Positions 9,395 to 17,844 of a stretch of 36,036 nucleotides of DNA are shown one piece after another. Position 1 is the stretch's first letter. Every line of letters starts with the position of its first letter. The DNA lies in NCBI GenBank assembly GCA_027082175.1, contig JALWIX010000098.1, forward strand, positions 1 through 36,036. The letters are read 5' to 3'. The notes under the pieces were generated by a model. The model searched no databases. It worked only from the letters and a program-made list of their open reading frames with translations, and was not told where the DNA came from. The translations under genes were made by a program, and so were the position numbers. This stretch comes from Campylobacterales bacterium. GTDB lineage: Bacteria; Campylobacterota; Campylobacteria; Campylobacterales; Nitratiruptoraceae.

Positions 9395-9417
9395 CAAACT
9401 GCAAAAATAGATATAAT
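9391..9417 (+). promoter_or_regulatory. Sigma-70 promoter for ispG
   Basis: TTGACA at 9391-9396 (overlapping the priA stop) and TATAAT at 9412-9417, spacer 15 bases, about 33 bases before the ispG ATG. Both boxes are perfect; the spacer is 2 bases short of ideal. Confidence 0.6.
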
Positions 9418-9450
9418 ATAGTTTCAAACTCCGGGAGGAATTTTTCAAAA

Positions 9451-10509
9451 ATGAATAAAAGATATCCGACAAAAAAGATATATGTAGGGAGTGTCGCGGT
9501 TGGCGGTGACGCTCCCATATCCGTTCAATCTATGACATACTCTAAAACTAGAGACGTAAAAGCCACCGTAGAGCAGATAAAGAGGCTCCATTTTGCCGGA
9601 TGCGATATAGTAAGAGTAGCTGTTCCGGAAGAAGAAGACGCAATAGCTCTAAAAGAGATAAAAAAAGAGATCTCTTTGCCTTTGGTTGCCGATATACACT
9701 TTAATTACAAATTAGCTCTCATTGCGGCCGAGGTTGTTGACTGTATAAGGATAAATCCGGGCAATATAGGGAGTAAAGAGCGTATAAAAGAGGTGGTAAA
9801 AGCTTGTAAAGAAAGAAAAATACCTATAAGAATAGGCGTTAATGCCGGGAGTTTGGAAAAAGAGATAGAGCAAAAGTACGGGGTAGGCGCAAAAGCAATG
9901 GTGGAATCTGCGCTTTATCACATAAAACTTTTAGAAGATTTAGATTTCACCGATATTAAAGTAAGTCTAAAAGCGAGCGACGTTCCAAGAACCGTAGAGG
10001 CTTATAGAACTTTAAGACCTTTGGTACCCTATCCGTTTCATTTAGGAGTAACGGAAGCTGGGACAATATTTCATGCTACTATAAAATCGGCTATAGGCAT
10101 AGGCTCTTTGCTTTTGGACGGTATTGGCGATACCATAAGAGTTTCTATTACAGGTGAGCTTGAAAAAGAGGTGGAAGTTGGACGTGCTATCATTAAAGAT
10201 AGCGGCGTAGCAAATGAGGGAGTAAATATCATCTCTTGTCCAACTTGCGGTAGGATTGAGGCAGATTTGGTAAAAGCTGTTGCGGAAGTGGAAGAGAAGA
10301 CAAAACATATAAAAAAACCTCTTAACATCTCCGTTATGGGTTGCGTGGTAAACGCTATCGGAGAGGCTAAGCACGCCGACGTAGCCATAGCGTACGGCAA
10401 AGGAAGCGGTCTTGTCATGGTGAAAGGCGAAGTAGTTGCAAAGCTTCCTGAAAATAAATTAGTAGATAAATTTTTGCAAGAAGTAGAGAAATTGGCAAAA
10501 GAGAACTAA
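9451..10509 (+). CDS. ispG: 4-hydroxy-3-methylbut-2-enyl diphosphate synthase IspG
   Basis: Reduces MEcPP to HMBPP in the MEP isoprenoid pathway, using a [4Fe-4S] cluster. Landmarks: the N-terminal TIM-barrel start ([20 protein letters not shown]), then the cluster ligands ISCPTCGR and the [17 protein letters not shown] loop near the C-terminus, giving the usual three Cys. The frame is open back to 9391, but the ATG at 9451 with GGAGG about 11 bases upstream gives the normal family N-terminus ([13 protein letters not shown]) and 352 residues. It has its own promoter just before. Confidence 0.96.
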   Translation: MNKRYPTKKIYVGSVAVGGDAPISVQSMTYSKTRDVKATVEQIKRLHFAGCDIVRVAVPEEEDAIALKEIKKEISLPLVADIHFNYKLALIAAEVVDCIRINPGNIGSKERIKEVVKACKERKIPIRIGVNAGSLEKEIEQKYGVGAKAMVESALYHIKLLEDLDFTDIKVSLKASDVPRTVEAYRTLRPLVPYPFHLGVTEAGTIFHATIKSAIGIGSLLLDGIGDTIRVSITGELEKEVEVGRAIIKDSGVANEGVNIISCPTCGRIEADLVKAVAEVEEKTKHIKKPLNISVMGCVVNAIGEAKHADVAIAYGKGSGLVMVKGEVVAKLPENKLVDKFLQEVEKLAKEN

Positions 10510-10560
10510 TTTTTAATGACTCTTATATTTCCTTTGACGAACTATACTTTTTAAAAATGA

Positions 10561-10566
10561 TATAAT
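10561..10566 (+). promoter_or_regulatory. -10 box for dnaB
   Basis: Perfect TATAAT 34 bases before the dnaB start. A TTGACG at 10534-10539 is 21 bases upstream, too far for a standard -35. Confidence 0.5.
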
Positions 10567-10600
10567 AAATCAAAAACTCAAAAGAACTAAAGAGGGTATT

Positions 10601-12019
10601 TTGGAAGCGCATTTATACAATCTAAATATAGAGCGAGCAGTTTTAAGTTCTATTATTTTTGATCCGGAACTTTATGAAGATATAGCCGCTGTTTTAAATC
10701 CGGAAGATTTTTATCATCCGTTTCATAGAAATCTATTTAGGGCTATGGAGGAGCTTTTTAAAGAAGATCAACCCATAGATGAAGAGTTTTTGAAAGAAAA
10801 ACTCTCTCTTAAAAATCAGTTTGACGAAAACGAATTTTTAGAAGTTTTAGCCGCAAACCCCCTATCAAACACCGCTGCTTACGTTAAAGAGATAAAAGAG
10901 AAAGCTATAAAAAGAGAGCTTATTCATCTAACAACTGAGATAAAAAAGATAACAATCGAGCAGGATTTACCAGTAACGGATGTTATAGATACCGTACAAT
11001 CCAAACTATACAAGATAACCCAAGAGACTAGCGCTAAAGATTTCAAAGATTCTGCCGAAGTCGTTAAAGATACTCTTACTCACATTTTGAGGATGAAAGA
11101 GAGGGGCAACTCCATTTTGGTAGGTCTTGATACAGGTTTTCACGAGCTAAATCTTAAAACCGCCGGATTTAGCCCGGGAGATTTGATCATTATCGCAGCT
11201 AGGCCATCTATGGGAAAAACGGCTTTTAGCTTAAACATAGCTCAAAACGTTTTGGATCACAACAAAGGCGTGGCAATTTTCTCTTTGGAGATGCCAGCAG
11301 AGCAGCTTCTTCTTAGAATGCTTAGCGCAAAAGCCGCTATTCCTTTACAACGCTTAAGAGTAGGAAATCTTACCGATCAGGAGTGGAGTGAGATAAGTAG
11401 GGTAAGTGACTATATGGCAAGCAGAAAACTTTTTATAGACGATGAAGGTCTAATAAACATACATCAGTTAAGAGCCAAACTAAGAAAGCTTAAATCGACT
11501 CATCCAGAAATCGGACTGGCTATTATAGATTATCTGCAGTTAATGAGCGGCGGCGCCAATAAAGAGAGACATTTAGAGATTAGTGAAATCTCAAGAAGTC
11601 TTAAACTACTAGCGAGAGAACTAGAACTTCCAATAATCGCTCTTTCTCAGCTAAACAGATCGCTAGAGAGCAGAGTTGATAAAAGACCAATGCTTAGTGA
11701 TCTTAGAGAATCTGGCGCTATTGAGCAGGATGCGGATGTGATACTTTTTATTTATAGGGATGATGTTTATAAGATAAAAGAGATGAAAGAAAAAGCGAAA
11801 GAAGCTGCCAAAAAGGGTGAAAAAATGGATATTCAGATACCTGAAAAGAAGGTTGAAGAGGCTGAAATCATCATCGGAAAACAGAGAAACGGACCAACAG
11901 GCGTAGTTAAACTATTTTTCCATAAAGATTATGTTAAGTTTGCGGAAGAAGCCACCGAGACAATTAGAGAGTATGAGATGAGAGAGTCTAATATAGAGAT
12001 ACCATATATAGGTGAGTAA
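10601..12019 (+). CDS. dnaB: Replicative DNA helicase DnaB
   Basis: Hexameric 5'-to-3' fork helicase. The N-terminal DnaB domain (LNIERAVLSSIIFDPELYED) is followed by the RecA-like domain with Walker A ARPSMGKTA at residues 200-208, Walker B AIIDYLQLM, the SQLNRSLE segment and the DLRESGAIEQDAD motif typical of DnaB. It has 472 residues and no intein. The start is TTG at 10601 with AGAGGG just upstream. The gene stands alone between ispG and a long repeat-rich spacer. Confidence 0.97.
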   Translation: MEAHLYNLNIERAVLSSIIFDPELYEDIAAVLNPEDFYHPFHRNLFRAMEELFKEDQPIDEEFLKEKLSLKNQFDENEFLEVLAANPLSNTAAYVKEIKEKAIKRELIHLTTEIKKITIEQDLPVTDVIDTVQSKLYKITQETSAKDFKDSAEVVKDTLTHILRMKERGNSILVGLDTGFHELNLKTAGFSPGDLIIIAARPSMGKTAFSLNIAQNVLDHNKGVAIFSLEMPAEQLLLRMLSAKAAIPLQRLRVGNLTDQEWSEISRVSDYMASRKLFIDDEGLINIHQLRAKLRKLKSTHPEIGLAIIDYLQLMSGGANKERHLEISEISRSLKLLARELELPIIALSQLNRSLESRVDKRPMLSDLRESGAIEQDADVILFIYRDDVYKIKEMKEKAKEAAKKGEKMDIQIPEKKVEEAEIIIGKQRNGPTGVVKLFFHKDYVKFAEEATETIREYEMRESNIEIPYIGE

Positions 12020-12020
12020 C

Positions 12021-12140
12021 ATCGGTTATTGGTTATTGGTTATTGGTGTATTGGTATATTAGTGTATTTTTAATTGAAATCACTGAAAAATTACAAATAA
12101 ACCAATACACCAATATACTAATATACCAATAACTAATTTT
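12021..12140. repeat. Low-complexity spacer with a 30-bp inverted repeat
   Basis: Between dnaB and comEC. It starts with three tandem GGTTATT units, then varied ATTGGTRTA words. The arms 12039-12068 and 12104-12133 are reverse complements over 30 bases with 3 differences, two of which would be G-U pairs in RNA; the loop is 35 bases. It could fold as a long stem downstream of dnaB, but no U-run follows. It does not code. Confidence 0.75.
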
Positions 12141-12165
12141 CAATATCCAAAAATAGAGGCAAGAT

Positions 12166-13431
12166 TTGAATGATTTTAAAGTTCCTCTCTTTAAAAGTAA
12201 TAAGGAGAGGTTATACGTCTTTATCGCTCTTTTTTTGATCTTTTTGCTAAATCTATCTTTTGAGTACTATAAATATAAAAAAATTGACTCATCAAAATAT
12301 TTCACTACAGTTGCGGAAGTTTTAAACCAGTATAGAAAAAAAAACTACTATGTATTAAAGTTAAAAAGCGAAGATAGTTTTGCTTTTTATACCACTTCAA
12401 AAGAGGATTTGAAAGATTTAAGAGGTAGAAAAGTCGAAGTGATGCTCATAAAAACAAGATTTAAGATAAATTTTTTCGATTTTTTAAAAGGTTTTTATAC
12501 GGTAAGTTATATAAAAGGCGTACTTCCTGATACTTCGATAAAAAATAGAGTTTTAAAAGTTATCTCTTTACAGCACGAAAACTCTTTATTAAAAGAGCTC
12601 TATAATGCCCTTTTTTTAGCAGAGCCTATCTCAAAAGATTTAAGAGAGAAGCTCTCATTTTTGGGTTTAAGTCATCTAGTGGCAATTAGCGGATTTCATT
12701 TAGGTTTGATTGCTACGATTATATTTTTTATCTTTTATCTTTTTTATAAACCTTTACACCAAAGATTTTTTCCGTATAGAAATAGAGTTTTTGACGCTAT
12801 GGTAGTAGTTTCGTTGGTCACTTTGAGCTATCTTGTTTTTTTGGGAGAGGTTCCGTCTCTTATAAGAGCCTATGTGATGATGGTATTTGGTTTTTTTCTT
12901 TTTTTTAGAAATATCGAGATTTTATCTTTTGAGACTCTTTTGTGGGCAGTTTTAGTGATTTTGGCGCTTTTTCCAAATCTGTTTTTTTCCGTAGGCTTTT
13001 GGCTCTCCGTTTCGGGCGTTTTTTACATATATCTTTTTTTGAACTATTTTAAAGAGTTAAATAAATGGCTAATGTTTATTTTAATGAACTTTTGGGTATT
13101 TTTTGCGATGATTCCGGTAGTTCACTATTTTTTTTCAAATTTTTCCTATATGCAGTTTTTTTCGCCGCTCATAAGTATGATCTTTACCGCTCTTTATCCG
13201 ATCTTTATTGTTTTGCATATTTTAGATTTCGGAGGCGTTTTGGATCAGTATCTGTTAAAATTTTTTACAATGGATTTTGCAAAATTTCACTTTGAAACGC
13301 CCTTTTGGTTTTTGCTTTTTTATATCTTAATATCTATTTTATCAATCTATAAAAAGCGGGTCTTCTACCTCTTTATCTTCGTCAATATCTCTTTTTTTAT
13401 TTATCAGATAACAAAGCTTCAAACCGTATAA
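12166..13431 (+). CDS. comEC: ComEC/Rec2-family DNA uptake channel
   Basis: Inner-membrane channel that carries single-stranded DNA into the cytoplasm during natural transformation. The Competence domain core is visible at SHLVAISGFHLGLI (about residues 169-182), followed by many hydrophobic helices including the LGEVPSLIRAYVMM segment. An N-terminal hydrophobic segment and a small soluble domain precede it. At 421 residues it lacks the C-terminal metallo-beta-lactamase domain of Bacillus ComEC, as usual in Campylobacterota. The start is TTG 12166. Its last 90 bases overlap the end of the convergent yihY gene. The two pilin-like genes at 4.3-5.5 kb could belong to the same uptake machinery. 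Confidence 0.88.
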   Translation: MNDFKVPLFKSNKERLYVFIALFLIFLLNLSFEYYKYKKIDSSKYFTTVAEVLNQYRKKNYYVLKLKSEDSFAFYTTSKEDLKDLRGRKVEVMLIKTRFKINFFDFLKGFYTVSYIKGVLPDTSIKNRVLKVISLQHENSLLKELYNALFLAEPISKDLREKLSFLGLSHLVAISGFHLGLIATIIFFIFYLFYKPLHQRFFPYRNRVFDAMVVVSLVTLSYLVFLGEVPSLIRAYVMMVFGFFLFFRNIEILSFETLLWAVLVILALFPNLFFSVGFWLSVSGVFYIYLFLNYFKELNKWLMFILMNFWVFFAMIPVVHYFFSNFSYMQFFSPLISMIFTALYPIFIVLHILDFGGVLDQYLLKFFTMDFAKFHFETPFWFLLFYILISILSIYKKRVFYLFIFVNISFFIYQITKLQTV

Positions 13432-14166
13432 AAATATTACCCATGAGATATAAATCCATAAAAAGAAGAACAAAATAACGCTTGAAGAGCCGTAGATAGT
13501 TAGATAGGTTTTGCTGTAAATTACATAATAAACAAACAAAGATTTACTAATATACCAAGTAAGAGAAGCCGCAAATGAGGAAATTAGCGCGGCTTTTGGC
13601 GAAATTTTTATATTGGCGGAGATAATATAGGTTATAAAAAAAAGTCCCCAGATGATTAGATATGGAAAAATGGATAAAAAGTTAATCCAGCTTGTATATT
13701 CGAATCTGTTTAAAATATCTTGGATCTGCTTTGAGAGAAAAAAAGAGAGCGCCAAAGCTATAGGGCCTAAAGTGACTAATGTCCAGTATGTAGTGATAGA
13801 TTGCCATATGCCTCTTTGCTTTGTTTTAAATATCTTGTTTACTATATATTCAAAATTTTGAAAAAACATTAACGATGCGAAAATAACAAATACAAAACCT
13901 ATAATCCCTAGCTTTTCGCTGTTTTGTAAAAAACTTTCAAGATATTTTGATACGGTCTCTTGGTGTGTCGGCATAAGATTTGAAAATATAAACTCTTTGA
14001 TTTTGTCGTAATATTTTTCAAAACTAGGCATCTTTGTAAAGAGAGAAAATGAGATTAAAAGAAGAGGAATTATGGAAAAAATCGTATGGAAACTTAAGGA
14101 AGAGGCGTAAAGAGTAATATTTTCATCATAGATATTTTTATATAAATCAATAATTTTTTTTCGCAA
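13342..14166 (-). CDS. YihY/BrkB family inner-membrane protein
   Basis: A 274-residue membrane protein with six predicted helices. It shows the YihY signature: the SLSFHTIFSIIPLLL start, the GIIGFVFVIFASLMFFQNFE middle, and the LIIWGLFFITYI and FFLWIYISWVIFLYG helices. The family was once called ribonuclease BN, which is wrong for most members; its function is unknown. The C-terminal tail is acidic (DIDEDKEVEDPLF) and is encoded by the part overlapping comEC in antisense. It is followed upstream by a repeat-like spacer and glcD on the same strand. Confidence 0.85.
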   Translation of the reverse strand: MRKKIIDLYKNIYDENITLYASSLSFHTIFSIIPLLLISFSLFTKMPSFEKYYDKIKEFIFSNLMPTHQETVSKYLESFLQNSEKLGIIGFVFVIFASLMFFQNFEYIVNKIFKTKQRGIWQSITTYWTLVTLGPIALALSFFLSKQIQDILNRFEYTSWINFLSIFPYLIIWGLFFITYIISANIKISPKAALISSFAASLTWYISKSLFVYYVIYSKTYLTIYGSSSVILFFFLWIYISWVIFLYGLKLCYLINKKRDIDEDKEVEDPLFID

Positions 14167-14245
14167 AATTATACCTTTTGTAATTGGAGATTGGAAATAG
14201 GCCGTTTACCCATATCTCTTCACCCTTTACCCTTCTACCTTCACC
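14167..14245. repeat. Low-complexity spacer, second tract
   Basis: Between yihY and glcD. On the plus strand it reads as repeated TTGGAGATTGGAAATAGG words and then CACCCTTTACCCTTC / CTTCACCCTAC words. It resembles the short tandem repetitive spacers of some other bacteria. It does not code. Similar tracts are at 12021-12140 and 34907-34985. Confidence 0.5.
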
Positions 14246-15628
14246 CTACAACCCCATTTTGCCCGGATTTAGTATGTTGTTTGGATCGAAAGCTTTTTTG
14301 ATGGCGCGAAATAGATTGAGCTCTTCTTCGCTAAAAGCCATTTTCATAAAAGGTGCTTTGCTAAGTCCTATGCCATGTTCGCCGCTTAGGGTTCCGCCTA
14401 TCTCTATAGTCATCTTAAAAATCTCTTCGATAGCCTTGTATCCTATCTCAATCTGTTTTGGATCATCTTTATCTACCATAACGTTTGTATGAACGTTTCC
14501 ATCTCCGGTATGTCCAAAACATGGGATTTTGACTCCATATTTTTTAGATATTTTTTCAACCTCTTCAAGGTATTTTGGCAGCATACTTCTTGGAACCGTA
14601 ACGTCTTCGTTTATCTTTTTGCTTCCGTATATGGTGATGCTTTGGCTAGCGTTTCTTCTAGCAAACCATATATCGGCTGCTTCTTTTTCATCTTTGGCGA
14701 CTCTAAATTCGCTGCAGCCGTTTTCTTTGAAAAATTTCTCCAAAAGAGATATTTGATAATCTATCTCCTCTTCAACGTTGCCGTCTATATCGCTTATTAG
14801 TATCGCTCCTGCGTTGATTGGTAGGCCTTTGTGAAACTTCTCCTCCACCGCTCTGATGGTAAGGTTGTCTAAAAACTCCATAGCTACGGGATTGGCTCCA
14901 CCGGCTAAAGATTTATAAACGGCGTTCATAGCATCGTTGACCGTAGGAAAAACTCCCATAACGGTTTTTGTAAGTTTAGGTTTTGATAGAAGTTTTAGGG
15001 TTATTTCCGTTATAACCGCTAAAGTTCCTTCGCTTCCCACTAAAATTCCGGCAAGGTTGTATCCCGCTACGTCTTTTATGGTCTTTTTACCGGCTCTAAT
15101 GATATCTCCGTTTGGCAAAACGGCTCTCAAGGCCATAACGTAATCTTTTGTAATCCCATATTTGGCGGCTCTCATACCTCCCGCGTTTTCTGCGACGTTG
15201 CCGCCGATAGTAGAGTACTCTTGACTTGCGGGATCAGGCGGATAGAAGAGTCCAACTTTTTCAACTTCTCTTTGAAGCTCTTTGTTTATGACTCCAGGTT
15301 GGACTCGCGCAACCATATTTTCCATATCTATCTCTAATATTTTATTCATATGCTTTTCTACCGCTAGAACAATTCCCCCTTTTGCGGGAAGAGCTCCGCC
15401 GGTAAAACCGCTGCCTGCACCTCTGGGAACGATAGGAATTAGGTTTTCGTTGCAATATCTTAAAATTTTGCTAACATCCTCTTCGTCTCTTGGAAAAACT
15501 ACTAATTCGGGTTTGAAATGTTCCCTGGTAGCGTCGTAAGAGTAAGCTAGCAAATGAGCCTTATCGCTTTTTACGTTCTCTTCGCCTATAAGTTTTTTCA
15601 AATCTTCTATATGCTTCTTCTCTATCAT
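14246..15628 (-). CDS. glcD: FAD-linked oxidase, GlcD / D-lactate dehydrogenase family
   Basis: Oxidises glycolate or D-lactate with FAD. The PCMH FAD-binding domain shows RGAGSGFTGGAL (about residues 64-75) and the ASQEYSTIGGNVAENAGGMRA motif. The C-terminal FAD-oxidase domain has GHTGDGNVHTN and the closing ISGEHGIG-like segment (GGTLSGEHGIGLSKAPFM). Its 460 residues are normal for GlcD. No GlcE or iron-sulphur GlcF subunit is adjacent, so it may work alone or with a partner elsewhere. The substrate is not decided by sequence. It overlaps the PgbA-like gene by 4 bases. Confidence 0.9.
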   Translation of the reverse strand: MIEKKHIEDLKKLIGEENVKSDKAHLLAYSYDATREHFKPELVVFPRDEEDVSKILRYCNENLIPIVPRGAGSGFTGGALPAKGGIVLAVEKHMNKILEIDMENMVARVQPGVINKELQREVEKVGLFYPPDPASQEYSTIGGNVAENAGGMRAAKYGITKDYVMALRAVLPNGDIIRAGKKTIKDVAGYNLAGILVGSEGTLAVITEITLKLLSKPKLTKTVMGVFPTVNDAMNAVYKSLAGGANPVAMEFLDNLTIRAVEEKFHKGLPINAGAILISDIDGNVEEEIDYQISLLEKFFKENGCSEFRVAKDEKEAADIWFARRNASQSITIYGSKKINEDVTVPRSMLPKYLEEVEKISKKYGVKIPCFGHTGDGNVHTNVMVDKDDPKQIEIGYKAIEEIFKMTIEIGGTLSGEHGIGLSKAPFMKMAFSEEELNLFRAIKKAFDPNNILNPGKMGL

Positions 15629-16326
15629 CTTGACTCCATAAGATTGTTATAGTAGTTGTCGTAGTTGGTTATCTCTCCGCTTCCGTAGAAATTAAGCCAA
15701 CTTGTCTCAATCTCTTTTATCCTAGAGTAGAACGGAAGTTGTATCTCAACCCCTTTTTTTGTTATTGTCTCCCTAGCTACTTTTTTAAAACTTTGACAAT
15801 CTACGAAAAAACCGTTATTTTCTATTGCGAAATAGACTATTCCTAGCGCATATTTGTTGCAGAAATTTTGAAAATCTTTTTTTGTCGGCGCGGGATTTTG
15901 ATATTGGGATAGTTGAGCCGCAAAAAGGTCGGGATGTACCCACTCTATTTCGGGATGTTTTTTCACAATCTCTTCGTAGGTTTTAAAATTCGGCGCTATA
16001 ACTACGCCTCTATCGTAAAGATAGTTTAAAATAACTTCGTCGTTTATTTTCGGTAAAATATTGGGTGTTGGAAGCGACTCTTGTTTAAGGGCGTTAAACA
16101 TAGTAAATCTTACTCTATTTGGCTCTATAAGCTCAACACCGGCTACTATGGTGGCGTGTTCTTTATCAAAGTGGTGTATAACGACTCCGGAACTTCCAAT
16201 AGGCGCGTTTACTTTTTCTATAGTTGCTTCTTTTTTGTCAATACTAAGGATTTTGCTTTTTTTATTGGATTCAATCGAGGCAAAAAGCGAAACCGTTGCC
16301 ACTAGCAAAATAAAAAATCTTTTCAC
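15625..16326 (-). CDS. PgbA-like (plasminogen-binding N-terminal domain) exported protein
   Basis: A 233-residue protein with a signal peptide (MKRFFILLVATVSLFA, about 16 residues). The domain is that of the N-terminus of Helicobacter PgbA/PgbB: the segments IDKKEATIEKVNAPIGSSG, VVIHHFDKEHATIVAGVELI and INDEVILNYLYDRGVVIAPN. Plasminogen binding in Helicobacter depends on a C-terminal lysine-rich region that is absent here. The domain is conserved in free-living relatives, so its basic role is probably in the envelope. It is translated together with glcD (4-base overlap), a pairing also known in other Campylobacterota. Confidence 0.82.
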   Translation of the reverse strand: MKRFFILLVATVSLFASIESNKKSKILSIDKKEATIEKVNAPIGSSGVVIHHFDKEHATIVAGVELIEPNRVRFTMFNALKQESLPTPNILPKINDEVILNYLYDRGVVIAPNFKTYEEIVKKHPEIEWVHPDLFAAQLSQYQNPAPTKKDFQNFCNKYALGIVYFAIENNGFFVDCQSFKKVARETITKKGVEIQLPFYSRIKEIETSWLNFYGSGEITNYDNYYNNLMESR

Positions 16327-16388
16327 GCTCTCTCCTAAAGTAAATTTATTGATGATTATATCAAAAAAGATGGAGCGTTATGATTAAA

Positions 16389-16555
16389 CCCGGATTTTGC
16401 AATAGACTTTATCACATTAGCACTTTACATTAAGTTTATAGACAATTAAAAATTTTTTGACTTATCACTTTGTAGATAAGCCTTCAAAATTTTTAAAAAG
16501 CCTCTAAATCTTAAGCAAAAGCACTACTGAAACAAATTCTATTGCAAAATCCGGG
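16389..16555. mobile_element. 167-bp MITE-like palindromic element
   Basis: Perfect 18-bp terminal inverted repeats: CCCGGATTTTGCAATAGA at 16389-16406 and its reverse complement at 16538-16555. TTAAA stands directly on both sides (16384-16388 and 16556-16560), as a 5-bp target duplication would. The interior is also self-complementary: AAAAATTTT..GACTTATC pairs with GATAAG..TTCAAAATTTTT around 16448-16498, and TAGxxCTTTxxxTTAAG has a matching arm. The whole unit could fold into one long hairpin. It has no reading frame. It sits between the divergent PgbA-like and M23 peptidase genes. The parent transposon is unknown. Confidence 0.7.
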
Positions 16556-16609
16556 TTAAAATAGCTTTTATTTGCGACTTAAGTAGTACTTTCTTAAGAG
16601 CAATTTTGG

Positions 16610-16615
16610 TAAAAT
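16610..16615 (+). promoter_or_regulatory. -10 box for the M23 peptidase gene
   Basis: TAAAAT about 33 bases before the ATG, just downstream of the MITE-like element. No convincing -35 box. Confidence 0.35.
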
Positions 16616-16647
16616 TGGCAGCTTAATATATTTCGGAGAATTTATAG

Positions 16648-17844
16648 ATGAGATTTATCTTTTTGACAATTTTAATACTAATTTCTACCTTTGGTGCCGT
16701 TTTGGAAGAGAGTAGATGGAAAAGCGGTGAGACGCTTTTAACTTTTTTTGAAAAAAACTCTATTCCTCAAAAACTATATTACGACCTTGATAGAGAGACG
16801 AAGGAGTTGGCCGATGAGATTATCGCCGGAGTGAGATATTATACTCTAAAAGAGAATGGTCAAATCAAACAGGTGCTTATTCCGATAAACGAAGAGCTTC
16901 AAATACATATATTAAAAAAAGGAGACAAATATACGTTGGAGTTGACGCCTGTCGTTTATCAGACGGTAAGAGACTCTTTCGTATTGGAGATAGAGCACTC
17001 TCCTTATCAAGACATAGTCAAAAAGACGGGCAATAAAAAGCTAGCCAACGAGTTTGTTTCGGCTTTTAAAAATAGTATAGACTTTAGAAGGTCTCTTAGA
17101 AAAGGGGATAAAATCGCCATAGTTTATAACGAAAAAATAAGGATGGGAAAGATTTTCGGCTCTCCGGTGATAGAGGCGGCTATGGTGGAGACAAACGGCA
17201 AAAAACATTATATATATCTTTTTGAAGGAAGATACTACGACGATAAAGGTAGGGAAGTTGAGGGCTTTTTGCTAAAACGACCCGTCAGAAACGCAAGAAT
17301 TAGTTCAAAATTTACTCTAAGACGTTATCATCCCGTGCTTAAGAAGTATAGAGCCCACTTGGGCGTGGATTTTGCGGCTAGAAAAGGAACGCCTGTAATG
17401 GCAGCTGGCAGCGGAAGAGTGATTTTTGCCGGAAGAAAAGGAGGTTACGGAAACGTAGTTATCATAAGGCATAGCGACGGATACAAAACTCTTTATGCGC
17501 ATCTTTCCAAATTTAGAAGAGGTATAAGAAGAGGAAAATACGTAAAACAGGGACAAATTATTGGTTATGTGGGAAATACGGGACTTAGCACGGGACCGCA
17601 TCTGCATTTTGGTCTTTATAAATACAACCGCCCCATAAATCCGCTAAGAATTGTAAAGATAACAAAAAGTAAGCTATCATCCAAAAAGAGAAAGAAGTTT
17701 ATGGAACTTGCGTCCAAATATAAAAGTGAGATCGAAAATGTTATAGCTACGGGTGTTAAACCTAAAAAATATGAAGAGTTTGATTTTATGGTCTCTTTAA
17801 TGGAGAAGAAAAGTTCCATCAAAAAGGAGGGTGGCGATGGATAA
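16648..17844 (+). CDS. M23 peptidoglycan endopeptidase, Csd3/HdpA-like
   Basis: Cuts peptide cross-links of peptidoglycan. The LytM/M23 zinc site is complete: HLGVD (His237, Asp241), YAHLS (His285) and GPHLHFG (His318, His320). A signal peptide covers about residues 1-17. The long N-terminal part (about 20-215) and the linker RNARISSKFTLRRYHPVLKK match the three-domain plan of Helicobacter Csd3/HdpA (about 400 residues), which helps set helical cell shape. AGRKGGYGNVVIIRH is the usual M23 core. The 3' end overlaps mgtE by 8 bases. Confidence 0.9.
   Translation: MRFIFLTILILISTFGAVLEESRWKSGETLLTFFEKNSIPQKLYYDLDRETKELADEIIAGVRYYTLKENGQIKQVLIPINEELQIHILKKGDKYTLELTPVVYQTVRDSFVLEIEHSPYQDIVKKTGNKKLANEFVSAFKNSIDFRRSLRKGDKIAIVYNEKIRMGKIFGSPVIEAAMVETNGKKHYIYLFEGRYYDDKGREVEGFLLKRPVRNARISSKFTLRRYHPVLKKYRAHLGVDFAARKGTPVMAAGSGRVIFAGRKGGYGNVVIIRHSDGYKTLYAHLSKFRRGIRRGKYVKQGQIIGYVGNTGLSTGPHLHFGLYKYNRPINPLRIVKITKSKLSSKKRKKFMELASKYKSEIENVIATGVKPKKYEEFDFMVSLMEKKSSIKKEGGDG

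Noticed and set aside
10042-10418. Two antisense frames of 110 and 115 codons inside ispG
   Set aside because: They are shadows of a strongly conserved gene, with no start context or plausible protein.
13342-14166. Ribonuclease BN
   Set aside because: The old name for this YihY/BrkB membrane family is a known misannotation; no nuclease motif is present.
14489-14800. Plus-strand frame of 103 codons inside glcD
   Set aside because: Opposite-strand shadow of a conserved oxidase gene; hydrophobic, low-quality translation.
15625-16326. Virulence role as a plasminogen-binding protein
   Set aside because: Only the N-terminal domain is shared with Helicobacter PgbA; the lysine-rich binding tail is missing, so the name should not be taken as a function.
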